A DNA stretch of 64,000 bases from Strigamia acuminata (Eukaryota; Arthropoda; Chilopoda; Geophilomorpha; Linotaeniidae): positions 6,411,605-6,475,604 of the forward strand of contig OX442321.1 of assembly GCA_949358305.1 (NCBI GenBank), in the 5' to 3' direction. The notes under the pieces are model-generated. The model ran no database searches. It saw only the letters and a program-made list of their open reading frames with translations, and was not told the DNA's origin. This document shows positions 42,919 through 55,135 of this stretch, piece by piece. Numbering within the stretch: the stretch's first letter is position 1; each line of letters begins with the position of its first letter. A program made the position numbers and the translations under genes.

Positions 42919-45138
42919 ATAAGCAGAAAAATACAGGGCGCGGAGAAAAATTATACGGCAACGGAACTAGAATGCCTAGCCGTAATTTGGGCAGTTCGGA
43001 AATTTCGCGACTATCTGGAGTACACGAACTTCGAGGTTCAGACAGATCACCAGGCACTAAGCTGGTTGATGAAGCTCAAGGAACCCTCCGGCCGACTCGC
43101 ACGATGGCAACTGGAGTTAATGGCGTGCGATATAACAATTACGTACCGCCCCGGGAAGTACAATCATGTGGCCGACGCCCTCTCGAGAGCCCCAGCCTCT
43201 GACCCCCAAGGACCAGACGACGACGGCGAGGACGACACCCACCTCTTGTACTGCCCGACTCCACGGAGAATATGGCGCTGGCGGAAGGCGAACGAGCTAC
43301 CAGTGATGGAACCCGAAGATAGAACGTTTTGTGGTTTTTGGACTCGAACATACCAGCCAGCTGGGACGAACGATTCAACATCCGAAATTCAATCTCCGCC
43401 CCCCGGAGAAACCCACAAAACACTACTACGCGCCTTCACAGCAAAAATTGAAGAAAAAACACAATACGCTCCACCCACGAGACGTGAGTTCATCGAACAC
43501 CAGGCAGCAGACGCAAAATGTCAAATTATAACACAATATTTGCTAAGCGGCGAATTTCCGGAAGGGATGACAAACCCCCACCGCCGAAAACAGTTCGTCA
43601 AGGAGGCAACAAGCTACCTCATAGATGATGAACTCCTGGTAAAATACCACCCGACGTTTCAGGATGACCTCAGCGGAGCGGGAAACTCGGTGAAAGTGGT
43701 CGTACCGGCATCACTGCACACCCGACTGTTGTGGCTGATGCACGGACACCCGCTCGCCAGCCATTCCGGCATAGCGAGAACCCTTTATCGAGTAAAGCAA
43801 CTTTTCTTCTGGCCGGGCGCGCGGCAAAAGATAACGAAATTTATCCGACACTGCCCCCGGTGCCAAGCGTGCAGACCGCGAGATAAAGTGGCCAGAAACG
43901 CCATGTCTCTCGGACCCTACGCACCGTTTGACTGCTTAAGCATAGACTTGATGGGCCCCAAGCCCACAACGGGAAACAAGAACATGTATATTCTCGTAAT
44001 TATGGACGTGGCCACCCGATGGCCGGAGCTGTACGCCCTCGCGAAGCCCTCGGCTGAAAACATAGTCGAGTGCCTTTACGACGTGGCAATGCGATTTGGG
44101 TTTCCCAGAAAACTCATTTCGGATAACGGCCCCCAATTCCGATCGAGAATATATAAGGACTTCTGTAGAAAATTTAAAATGGATGCATCAAACACCTCCA
44201 CGTATAATCCTCAGACAAACCCAGTCGAGAGATTAAATAAAGACATAAAGTATGCGCTGACAGTATTCACCGATATTCACAATCGATGGGACGAATACCT
44301 GCGAGAAATCGCTTTCAGCATTCGCTCAACCGTGTCACGAACACGCGAATTCTCACCGGCGTACCTCAACTTCGCCCGCGAATTAAGGATGCCATGGGAC
44401 CCACGCGTTGCCGAAGCTGTTAACGTATTAGACCCATCGAGCCCACATGAGTACGTGTGCCGGTTGGAACAGACTATATCCGACACATACCAGCATATGA
44501 TGGCGCATATTTTCAACATGAGAGAGAGAATCGCAGATAAAGAAGGCGATCTCGCTTTCGCGAACTTTAAAGTGAATGATCTAGTGTGGAAGGAGGCACA
44601 CACGTTGTCCAATGCAGCGAGGGGCATCGCCGCCGGTTTAGCCGACAAGAGGGACGGTCCCTATGTAATTGTGGCCGAACACGGCGGCAACGCATACCAA
44701 CTACGCCGCTTAGAGGACAACAAAAACTTTCAGTCGATACATGGCCGAGATTTAAGGCCATATCTGCCAGAGTTTCCCCAAGAAATCTGGCTGGAAGGTC
44801 AGACACACAGCGGCCAAGGGGGCACCGTGGTCGACACGTTCCAAAAAACAAATGAAACTGAAAATATAGCGGAGGACGAGGATGAATTCTTCGACGCCGA
44901 ATCTCCGGCCGACGAGGCTCCAGCACAGCCGGAGCAAGCAATTTCGGAGAGGGAGGAAGCAGAAGAGAGTACTTCTGAAATGGAAAATAAAAAAATTAGT
45001 AATGAGAAAAATGCCAACACATCGGAGATGAACGAGCAAGTAGAGTCACGATCTACGAGCACGTCGAAAATCAACCTTCGACCACGACGAAGCAATAATC
45101 CGTTCATTCGGGACGGCAAAGTCGTGGGGAAGAACTAA
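42919..45138 (+). pseudogene. pol: Pol of element B, second part (RNase H and integrase)
   Basis: The continuation after the nested element begins at 42919. The frame happens to be open into the LTR to 42823, but that part is not Pol. RNase H motifs ATELECLAVIWAVRKF and QTDHQALSWL are followed by the integrase zinc finger (MHGHPLASH, HCPRCQAC). The catalytic triad is D (LSIDLMGP), D (ISDNGPQF) and E (NPVERLNKDIKY), and a GPY/F module (DKRDGPYVI) follows. The C-terminal 120 residues are acidic and end in a basic tail (NLRPRRSNN). Closely related to Pol of element A. Separated from its first half, it has no start of its own. Confidence 0.92.
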
Positions 45139-45518
45139 AAATAAAAGAAAATGTGATAACATGGAGCGGAGGCCTTGTAAAATAAAAAGATTTACTTACG
45201 AGAGCTGCTGCACATGTTGAGACGCGAAAATTTGGCTAAGTCCAAACTTCGCAACGAATTGTCGCAGTCACCACTAACAGACGAGAAGTTATGACGTAGC
45301 GGGCAACCACGTGACAACGAAACCACGCGGTCGACCCCGTAGCGTCATTGCCAGCACGGCGGATCTCGCAAAATACGAGACGCGTTCGAGACCCACAATT
45401 CTCAGCGTCGATAGGCCCAGTTTCCGACTGTTTTTAACACGACGAGACGTGTTTTTGCTTCTCCCCCAAAGAGAAAGACAAAGACCTCTCAAACAAAACT
45501 TCATTTTCCTAAATTGAA
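45139..45518 (+). other. Spacer between pol and ORF3 of element B
   Basis: No supported ORF. A pyrimidine-rich stretch with TTTTTGCTTCTCCCCCAAAG near 45452-45472 could be a splice acceptor for joining the LTR donor (27862) to ORF3 exon 1. Confidence 0.4.
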
Positions 45519-48500
45519 ATGGCCGATCGACGCAACCCACGATTAGAGCCGAGCGCATCGTCGAGAGACGAGAGCGACGGCCTAATCGTAAATGCAGAAG
45601 AAGATGAGAATTGGGACGAACAACCGCCGTTGCAGGTAAATTAGTGTGATTTCCCCAGAGAAATCACATAATTCTTTGAATCTGTTGCATCCAACCCAGA
45701 TTGGAGCGTGACTTGTGACTGATATATTTCTTTCTGTTTTATTGTTGATTTAAGGCTGGCTAAAAACCCGAGAGTGGACCCAGATTCACCTCGGAGTCAA
45801 GGCCGCCAAAAAACTAGAACAAAGGAAGTGTTCGCGGAATGGCGTCGTGGCAAACCAAAACCAAAACTAAAGGTTTTCTTTCTTTTAAATTTAAACATCG
45901 TAATAAATTAAAATACGATTAGAGTTAAAATAAAAAAAAAAAGTTTAACGTAAGAAATTAAAATTTAACGATCGGTTTTGCCTGCGACCCCTTCCAAAAA
46001 AGCGGATCACCTGAGTTCAAAAGTAGTGTTGGATCAGCGCTACGACGGCGGAGATCATCGCAGAACTGCGAAACAAGAAAATAAGACCGACGGCCGCAAC
46101 AAAAGAAAGGAGTTGCTGCCACCGTCGATCTTGAGCATATTTCTGATCCCCATCGTTAACTGGAATTTATTATATTAATCTTGTGATCTAAAATTATTCA
46201 GGTCGACCCGCTAGAATCGTGGGACGCCCTGCCTCCGACGGCGTCAACCGCCAACAACATCTTTCGCGGAGCCCTGCCGATCTACCTGCGGCAGGCCTAT
46301 CCTGCGGAGACCAGCGCCTGGAAAATTCGATTGATGTATTCCAGGACCCTCGAAGAAAAATTCGAGCGATCGAAAACGCTGGTCGAGTGCATGACGAAGG
46401 AGATGAGGGAGCGAGTGGGGCCGCGGATCCCACCCGATGCGGATCCGCCGAGCCCCGTTTACTCCGGGTACCTGGAAGAGGCTTACCCAGGCACGGTGGC
46501 CGAGCTGCACACCTCCCATAGGTGGAGCGAGGCCCCGACCTTGGCAGCCCGCCAGAGAATAGTGGACGACGAGATCAAACGCTTAAAGCGCACCGAGACG
46601 CACGGAGTAACCCGAGTTCTCGAGAGAAACGGTTTCTCCCCCGAAGAAATCCGTAGATGGCTTCGCGACATCGAAGAAGATCATCTGACACCCAGATGGA
46701 TACCGCCGGCGAATTTTACGGCCACGCGGTCTGAGATGTGGCAGTTATACCACGCTGGTATCCTGGGAAGTCGCCGCCATCACAGAAGATCGAAGCGTCC
46801 GGCGGAGTCCGCCCCACGCGGACCCGCACGAAGAAGACAGGCCGTCTCCCCAATAGAGGCCGGCCCGTCAACGAGTCGCGACTACCGCAGCCGCTCGAGC
46901 AGCTCCAGTTCCCGAACTCGAGTTGTCGTGCGCTCGGAGTGTCGCCGAGTAGTAACGCTCGAGCCTGCCTCGCCAGACGACGCGCGGGCTGAGCGAACAG
47001 TCGAATCTTCCGCCCACTGGGCTGCGAGGACCGAGACACACCAAGATCGAGGAAAGAAAAGATCCTCGTTGTTCATGGCGATTACCACACAGTCGTCAGA
47101 TCAATCCTCGTCGCGACGAACCGTCTCATCACACCAGAGACCGAATTCTCCGACGGACGTCCCCCAGAGGACGGCCCAACGAAGATCCGTCGCAGCCAGC
47201 ACCCAGAGGAATCGAAAGCGCAAAGTACAACAGAAGTTGCGAGCACAATCCCTGATAGCTAAGGGATTAGAGAAGGAGCGAGAGATGGCCGCCGCGAAAA
47301 GGTCCGAACCCCAGAGTCTCGGACCCACGGCTGGACCGTCCAGGCGCCAAGCAGAGATTGATTTGGGAGAGTTGACGGAAGAGCAAATGTCCCCAGATGA
47401 GTCGGACAAAGATGGGCCGGTTACAAAACAGGATCTGGCCGTAGCATTGAAGAACGCCTTCCGAGGATACGCGGCCAACCGGCCGTCGGGCTCAACACCG
47501 GCTGTGCCAACCGCGCTTGTGCCCCCACAAGTGCAATCGCGATGGCCGCCACTCCTCGAGGGTACAAACCCAGCCGTGACCGCTTGGACCCCTCCCCGGA
47601 TGATTCCGGTGGGGGATCCAGCTCCGAAGCGGGTCAGATACGATAATCTACCCGGGCTGGGCCGTCCACCGTCACCCCCAACGCCACGAGTGTGTCGACC
47701 TTATCGCAACGCCGAATGGTACGCACAGCGAGAGATGGACGCTCGATGCCGGCGTGAAGCGGCCTATCCCCCACTCGGCGAGCTGCAGGAATATCTGGCC
47801 GAATACGAGAACCCCGCGATTGCCGAGTTGGCCATACGACAGGCCGACGCCGCCCAAACTCACCACATCAATTGGGCGATCGAACAGATGCGGACGCTGT
47901 CACAACAATTCAGTGACAATCCGGACCGCGCTCACCCCTGCCATCGGAGCAGTTTGAATTTGGCCGTGACGAACGTCATGGCCCAGCTGCTGTCCCTGGG
48001 CGTCTTCTTGGACAGTCGGCAGGCTATGGCGGCCTGGACAATCGTCGACCGTGAGGGAGTTCACCTTCCTCGGGCGTTGTACCAGGTATGGGCCGGATGG
48101 ACTCCTGAGCCCGCCTCGCTGCGCTTCGACCTGGCCAGGAATACGGAGAACCCAGGCCTGCAGTTTTCGAAGATGCGTTCGTTGGCATTCCGCTACCAGA
48201 ACCCCGGAGTCCACCCTTCCTTGTTGCGAACAATTCGGGAGGCTCCGGAGATACCGGGAACGACAGCGAGCCTCCCACAGGCCATCGAGACCGCCCCCCC
48301 AGAGGCGGCGGTCCAACCATACATACCGACCCCAAAGCCGGTATTCCCAAAGGAGAAGCGGTATGCGAATCGACCCAAATTGATTCCGAAGCGCTCCAAC
48401 CGAGGACCGCGAACTCCTCCGCTGCCCTCTCCTTCGCCACCAGCGGCAGAGCTGGCCGCTCTTACAACAGAGCCGGCTACGCCACCGTTGGAGAGTCCAA

Positions 48501-48988
48501 TGGAGATTCCACTTCCTCCATCGCCTCCGCCGCCCCCAGCAGCGCAGCTTTATTTGAGGCTGGGAGTGGAATACCCCTTCCTTCAGATGTCGGAGTTCAC
48601 GCGACAACGCATCATTGACTCCGATGATCACGGCGAGTCGGTCCTCAAATGGCTGAACAGAGAGGCCCGATCTACCATGGACGCCGTCTTCCATCGCCGA
48701 ATCTTGCGAGCCCACCGGAAACCCGGATCGAGCGCCGAGTCGCGAAGGATCCGGCTCGTTCCCGACCGATTCCCGGCATCCACCCGGATTTGGATCCACG
48801 AACGTACGGGGCTGATTGGCGAGCCGGTCGGCGGTCACCCGCAGTACTTCATCAACGAGCGACAGAATCCTGCGGATCTGACAACCTCTCTGCCCCCGGA
48901 TTTACCACCGCCGCCCCCGGCAGTGCCACCAGTGATCCTCCGCCCATGCAGAGGAGTGCTGCCGGCTCTTCGCAGAGGAGAGCGATAA
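45519..48988 (+). CDS. Element B ORF3, long spliced protein of unknown function, homologous to element A ORF3
   Basis: Proposed exon 1: 45519-45635 (39 codons, MADRRNPRLEPS..., acidic end EEDENWDEQPPLQ). The intron is 45636-46201 (CAG/GTAAAT to TTATTCAG) and exon 2 is 46202-48988, giving 967 residues, phase 0 at both borders. Exon 2 is open well before its first ATG at 46331, which supports splicing. Shared with element A: the split itself, the WE/WD-rich opening, SEMWQLYHAGIL (about 46728-46763), a block near VHLPRALYQVWAGWTPEPASL, and the C-terminal EYPFLQMSEFTRQRI. Long arginine/serine- and proline-rich regions lie between. There is no signal peptide, transmembrane helix, zinc knuckle or enzyme motif. 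Position after pol is env-like. Function unknown; possible roles are a second structural protein or a nuclear or RNA-binding factor. Confidence 0.75.
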
Positions 48989-49032
48989 AATTGAGATCGC
49001 TCCGATCCGAGATCGAAGCTGGAGGAGGGACG

Positions 49033-49853
49033 TGTGGTGACCCAGTTGGATAAGTGTCCCCCCAGAGCGGATACTTGTCCTCTGAGTCACTGTGATTGAA
49101 GAGTCGTTCCCCCCCCGAGTTGGCTCCACCTCCCCATGGCAGGTGTGTGCCCCGAGGGGGAGGAAGCGGCTGGTGGTCAGCCCCCATTGGTTGATCGCCG
49201 GCCCTTCACCCCACTGCATAAAAGGCTGTGTTTCCCGCCTAAAGTCAGAACTTACACAAACGACACCAAGAACACAGCAACTACCTCACCGTCAGGCCAA
49301 CTTCAACTACAAGTTAGGATTGATCGAGGATCGCTGAGTAAAGTGCAAACTGTAACTCTCACGAAGTCACTTGCGAGCTATTCCTGCGAAAGCACGAGAA
49401 TAGCCCTTGTGAAATCACCCAGAATAATCGCCCAGACGATTATTCGCCGAAGTAAGTGTCCGAGTGCTTTGTAGGGAACCCCAAAGTTCCTAGACGAGGC
49501 CTCTGCGACGCTAAACCAACCCTAGACAACAGGCACGGATAGAAGACTCGAAAGAGCATTCCACCGCGTCCGTGAAGACGAATCCGTGACGAATTAACGA
49601 CAACTCGAGACGCCGCCTTTGTTCCGCCGACCACGCGGAATCGACGACGCCATCTTGAGAAATCCTTTGTTCGACGCTGACCACGTCGACTCTAGAATTA
49701 TTACTGAGTGTATTTTAAAGGCATAAAGCCTGGTGAATAAATTACCTGTTTATTTACATACATTTGGTATTCATTTGGGTATTTGCATAATTGATCACAG
49801 GTAAAGTATTACACGTTAGCGCTATTTAAACCTATACGAAGTAGGACGCGACA
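49033..49853 (+). repeat. 3' LTR of element B
   Basis: 821 bp, preceded by the purine run GGAGGAGGGA (49021-49030) and followed by the target duplication AACA. Two differences from the 5' LTR were seen. Splice donor at about 49452 as in the 5' copy. Confidence 0.95.
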
Positions 49854-50020
49854 AACAAGTACTTACATTTCTGTATATCGCTCGATGCAGTACATTCATA
49901 TCGACATTTACGTGGCTCAATCTGAAGCACGCCGCCATTACTGAATCTTCAATTACGCTTGTAGTGCTTGTTGCGGTGAAATCATGAACAACAAAGGTGA
50001 GGTCCATCGATGGACCTCAT
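49854..50020. other. Continuation of the spacer repeat interrupted by element B
   Basis: Carries the TATATCGCTCGATGCAGTAC ... GCACGCCGCCATT repeat (about 49873-49940), the fourth copy in the window, and joins logically to 27437 on the other side of element B. Confidence 0.6.
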
Positions 50021-51780
50021 CTTATGGTCGCAAAATATATTGCAATATATTTCAAAAAGTACGGAAATGTATGCCAATATATTTTGAAATGTATTTACAA
50101 TCGTCGTACATTTTGAAATATATTTCTGAATATATTTTAAATACATTTTAAATTATATTCTAAATGAAATACATTTCAAAATACATTTTAAAACACATTG
50201 TAATTACAATATATTTCAAAATACATTGGATAGTACATTCCAAAATACATTTAAAACACATTGTAATTACAATATATTTTAAAATACATTGGATAGTACA
50301 TTCCAAATACATTTTAAAACACATTGTAATTACAATATATTTCAAAATACATCAAAGGCCCGGTGCACATATTGTGAATTGTTCTATCTGAAATTTTTAA
50401 AGGAATTCCAACGATTTTCGCGGCCGTCAGCCAACGATTTTCGCCGCCTTCATTCGAAATCAAAATCTGCATCAGCCTGTATGGTTTTTTAATTCGATTC
50501 GGTGGAGAAAATGTAGCATTACGGGCGATCGTAGCGAGGATCGAATGGAGAAATTAAAACAAGCATGTTTGTCCCGATAGGTTTTTTTTATTGTTTTCTA
50601 TGTCGTAATGAGGTCCAAAAATTATGAAACCAAGTTAATTAGAAAGAGAATAAAAATCTGCACAAGCCTGTATATTTTTTAATTCGGTTCAGTCGGGAAA
50701 AAGAACCGATTCGGGTCATATTAGCGGGCGACCGAACGGGAAATTTTGTGCAAAATTTGGATTCGACCACGAAAAAAGCCAAAATTTGAAAAAACGACCG
50801 ATTGGATTGTTTAATACATGTTTCCAGTGTCGAAAAATCCGCTGATAACAATGGTGTCAATACCTTTTTGACTGGAATTATGGTTTGCTTTTTATTAGCT
50901 AAAATCGATCTTATTTGGATAAAAAAGGAGGAGAAAATGGTGAAAGCTACCGATAGATGGCGGGCTTTTCAAAATGGCGTTACAAATGGCTGGATGGTGT
51001 GTGGCTGTTTTAAAAATTATAGTAACTGAATGGTTGTCACTTAATTTACTACCCTTTGGTTTTCGCCTATTTTGCTTAAACAATTAACTCAAATATATCA
51101 TTTAAAGCAACTTGAATAGAAAAGTTGCTAAACATTCCTTCATTTTCCATTTTAATTTTGGGATTTTAACATTCACGCACCAGAGCAATTGAGGTGGGTT
51201 TAGATATCCACCTCCATATGAAATTTGTATCAAAATTTCAACTAAGGTATTGAATCCTCTCTGTTTTATCTTGTGCTAATGAATGCATTAAAATTGATTT
51301 CAGTGTGACTTTGGATAAAAGTTGAATAAATAAAAATGATGTGGGTGATGGCTGCTGGGTTGGGGTTTGATTTTTATTTTTGGTTGGGTTGGGTTTTGGT
51401 TTGGTTTAGTTTGGGTTATATAATTTTGCAAAAATGTATATTTTGGTTTTGATTTAGTTTGGTTTTTGTGACAAAAATGATTTGCGGATGAACAGCTATA
51501 TTTTGAAATATATTTAAAAATACATTCTGGAATATATTTCAGAATATATTTTGAAATATATTCTAAAATATATTTCCAAATACATTTAAAAATACATTTT
51601 GGAATATATTTTAGAATACAGTTCGCAATATATTTTAGAATATATTTCAACATACATCTTAGAATATACTTTGGAATATATTTTGGAGTATATTTTGGAG
51701 TCCCAATTTCCATATATTTTTTAATATATTTTGAAATATATTTTGAAAATGTATTTCAAAATGTATTTTCCGACCATATG
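50021..51780. mobile_element. Possible non-autonomous DNA transposon with palindromic AT-rich arms
   Basis: The left end TATGGTCGCAAAATATATTG and the right end, reversed, CATATGGTCGGAAAATACAT are near-inverted. Both arms are made of repeated TTTGAAATATATTT-type palindromes, including a 63-bp tandem repeat on the left. Between them (about 50360-51480) is unrelated sequence without a supported gene. Two short stretches recur: CAACGATTTTCGC (50408, 50431) and TCTGCA[T/C][C/A]AGCCTGTAT (50465, 50656). Confidence 0.45.
50185..50355. repeat. 63-bp tandem repeat, nearly three copies
   Basis: Unit includes TTAAAACACATTGTAATTAC, AATATATTTCAAAATACATT and GGATAGTACATTCCAAA. Copies start at about 50188, 50251 and 50312. 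Open frames across it on both strands are by-products. Confidence 0.85.
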
Positions 51781-52600
51781 GGTCTAACAATCTTCCACTT
51801 CAACCAAATTTAAAATCTGAATAAACAAGTGAATAAAAAATCCGGTTTGTAAAACGGTTTTTTTAATTTTCAATTTATTTATTTATTTTATTTCATTTTA
51901 TTTGTTATTTTTTTTCTGCGTTAATACGTCCAGAGTTTGCCACATGCTTCCAATATTTTCCAAATTAGTTAAACCTTTTCTATGTAAACTTGTTTTCTGG
52001 ACACAAGCCAGTACCGTATATTGGAAAACCAGCAGCAATTTAATTTCTACTGAAACCATGAATTAAACCATAATTATCTTTCACCAGCAGAAAAGAGAAA
52101 AAATTACTCCGTACTTTGCAAGAAGCAAGATAAAACATTCATGATTCTATTCATTGTTAGGTACTGATCAATGTTCTTTTCTCCGTTAAGGATTTTCTGA
52201 GTAGTTGAGGCCTTGTTTGAAAGTTCAACTCGTTTAAAGTGGCTGTTCCTTATCTGGACACGAGCCAGAACCGTATATTGGAAAACCAAGAGAAAATTAA
52301 TTTCTACTGAAACCATGAATTAAAAAGAAATTAACCACGACAAAGATATATGATCGATTTGTAAAAGCAAGATTAAACACGCACGACTCTACTCTGTGTG
52401 TGAATATGATCAATATTCTTTTCACCACTAATACCTTCATTAGAGCTCAGACCTTGTTCAAAAGTACTACGCAGTCAAATTGCTACTTCCTTTTTGCAAT
52501 GGTACAATTTGGTGATTTTTGGGAGCAAAGCAACTTTAACATATTACGCCTAGTTAAAATTTGGGCACAACCTCGCAAATGCAGAAAATTAACTCCTATA
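51781..52600 (+). promoter_or_regulatory. Upstream region of IR5
   Basis: Two diverged copies of one block (CCGTATATTGGAAAACCA, AATTTCTACTGAAACCATGA) at about 52013-52070 and 52269-52325; a third copy precedes IR6 at about 57211-57260. The repetition may reflect promoter duplication. No ORF is supported; the 89-codon frame at 52400 runs into IR5 exon 1 by chance. Confidence 0.4.
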
Positions 52601-52994
52601 ATGGATTTTCATGTACTCGTAATCACATCGCTCCAAATAAGTAAGTTTAAACAATTGAATAAAAAATAAAAAATAAATGTTCATTAAAAAATCTGAAATT
52701 TATGGATTTTTTTTTTAGTATGTTGCTTCGGTGACAAGATTCGATATTTTCAACTCAACACAACTGAATGTTCTAGAGTGACTTTAATTTCAAATAAGGG
52801 TAAATAAATAAGAGATCTTCAAAACTCTAATTTTAAAAAACATTTTAATCTTTGGTTGCAGAGAGTTTTTCTAAAACAATTTCCGAGGTAGGATATTAAT
52901 CCAGATACGCGGATTTATCCTGCTACATTTTTCTGTATCTCTCTCTCTATTACGCATTAGTTTTGTTTAGCAGACAGAATTATATTATTTACAA

Positions 52995-53270
52995 TGTGAC
53001 TGGTATGGTCTTCGCCAAGCTAACCGGGGACTGGTTAACCTGGTGGGGGATGCATACTCACGTGAAATGACTTAGACTCCCTATTATTGGTTGTTGGCCT
53101 TTAATACTGTTGTCTAGGAGTACGGGAAATCCGGTCACCTGTTGTAAGGGTGCCTGGTAGGCACACCGCACCGGCAACCGGTGGAGGGTGCAATACCCCT
53201 CCCCCCCCCCCCCCCCGCAAGGCGGAGTGTGGCAGTGAAGCAGATCACCATGGGTTGCCAGGCGGTCACA
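52995..53270. mobile_element. 276-bp insertion in intron 3 of IR5
   Basis: Starts TGTGACTGG and ends CGGTCACA (6-bp inverted ends, TG...CA) with ACAA on both sides (52991-52994 and 53271-53274). GC-rich with a long C run. Intron 3 of IR4 shows the empty site (TATTATTTGGAATATTGATA near 21551). A small solo LTR or TRIM fits best. Confidence 0.6.
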
Positions 53271-54729
53271 ACAATATAGATAAATAAGAATAATCTAAGT
53301 ATTATACATATATTGCAGACTGAATTTCAATATTTAGGACACAATTGGCGGACAATTGATGATGCTAATGCTCAAGAAAAAAATTCTTTTTTCCAATTAA
53401 GTTGTGGCAAACAGTCCGTAAGTTGAATTAAATAATGAATTTCCCAAGTGTTTACATAATTCAAACGGCTAAAAAAGCAGGTTGCAAGCATTGGAGAAAT
53501 TCAAAAACAAACCCTATATTTGCAAAATTTCGTTCGGATTTCAGCTTTTCACGTATGGTTTGATCCTAATTAATTATAAAAAAATAGAACCTATAAATTT
53601 TAATTTAATTTTTAAAGGCTCCGCCAACTATTATATTACGTCCAAAAAATAGACCATTGACGATAGGAGGTTACTTTGGCCAAATATTCAACATTTTTAA
53701 TACAAAACTTAATATAAGGTAAAAAAAGAAGCTAGCTTACACATTCATAAGATGATAAAATAATAAAATTTATTATTTTACTGAATGTCCTAATATATAT
53801 ATTAGCTTTGAAATAATCAGATGCAAAGTTGATCAGTCTGGAGCATTAATCAATGGAAAGTGGACAGGAGTGATAGGTGACCTTACACAAGGGGTAGGAA
53901 TTTCATATAAATCTAACTCAATTTAAACAAATTCAAGTTATTTAATCCAAGTTATTTCTCATTAGAAAGCTGATATCACGACTGTAACTTTGACCAGACA
54001 AAGAAGTGACTACTTAAAGTTCTCCTCGGAATTATTTCCATCCCAAACAGATCTTATATACAGAAAATTAGATCAATGCACTTGGAATTACAGTTTTTAT
54101 TTTCAGCCGTTTAGTGTTAAAACATGGCTGTGTATATTTGCAATTAGTATAACCGTAATTGTAGTCAAAGTTTTAGCAGAAATTCTTTCAACAAAAAAAG
54201 TGTGATTAGTTTATCCCAAAATTTCTTCAAAGAGTTGCTACTTTGGTGGCCAATTGCGCTGCAAGGTGTAGTCAGCTAATTAGAGCAATTAACGTGAATA
54301 AATTGAAATCTTTTATTTTTATTACGTGTAGGCAATATAAATAGTTTCTTACTGAAGTCCATGAAACTATTTCTTTTCATCTACATCGTTTTTTCAATGC
54401 TACTGTTATTTTGTTACAATTCCGTGTTAACTTCTTTCCTGGCAACAACACAAGTCAAAATTCCTTTTACTTCACTCGAAGACATGCTTGACAACACAGA
54501 CTACTTACCAGTGATTCCAGGAGGCGGCTCAAAGGAAGAGATTTTTAAGGTATATTACGGAGAATCATCCGTTGTTTTGAATGTACTCTGAGTACTTTAC
54601 ATTTCAATAGAAAACACCATACGAAAATAAGACTGTATTTAAGGTTAAAACAAAAAAAGAAGGGCTTGAAGCAGTTTATGGCAGAAAAGTTGCAATGATA
54701 CAATCTTATAGAAGCGTTCAACATTTATG

Positions 54730-55135
54730 TGAAAATCGAATGATTTTACGTGTGAATTGTTATTTGAGTCGTATTAATATTGTTGAATTTATGTTGTTAC
54801 TTTGTATTTCCATTTTTTGTTCGAGAATTTGATATTGAATTTGTGAATTTGCCAATTTGTTATAATATGTCTTTTATTTTCATTTGTATGTTCTGACCTG
54901 TTCATTTTTATTGGAATCTCAAATTGTTAATCCTTTTTAATCCGTTTGCATTCCTCCACCTGAACACGTCATTCCCCTATCTTACGGATGCTTGTGATTG
55001 GTTCTGTGAACCGTGTCATTTGCATTTCCTTTTCCTTTTATGAATAGAATAAACTCAGTGTACTTTTTCAACTAAAACTGTGTGGTCGTGCTCCTTTATA
55101 CTCCAACGCCATCTTGGACTTCAACGCGATTTTCA
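54730..55135. mobile_element. Insertion in exon 10 of IR5
   Basis: Bounded by the 9-bp inverted pair TGAAAATCG (54730-54738) and CGATTTTCA (55127-55135). It contains GAATAGAATAAACTCAGTG near 55040, an AATAAA signal. A solo LTR is plausible. IR exon sequence resumes only near 55215, so about 80 bp more are foreign or diverged. Confidence 0.5.

Larger units (their letters stand above)
27442..49853 (+). mobile_element. Complete Ty3/gypsy element B with extra ORF3, carrying nested element D
   Basis: Order: LTR (822 bp), primer-binding site, gag, pol by frameshift, ORF3, LTR (821 bp). A 4-bp target duplication AACA lies at 27438-27441 and 49854-49857. The two LTRs differ by one C in a homopolymer (near 27520) and one A/G change (28017 versus 49607), so the insertion is young. 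Without the nested 9.5-kb element the copy is about 12.9 kb. It is far more GC-rich than the surrounding receptor DNA. It landed in the spacer repeat family; a related empty site is near 12240-12270 (GTAGAACAGGTACAATACTT). Confidence 0.95.

Noticed and set aside
50160-50391. Frames of 61-75 codons rich in I, K and Y
   Set aside because: They are translations of the AT-rich 63-bp tandem repeat.
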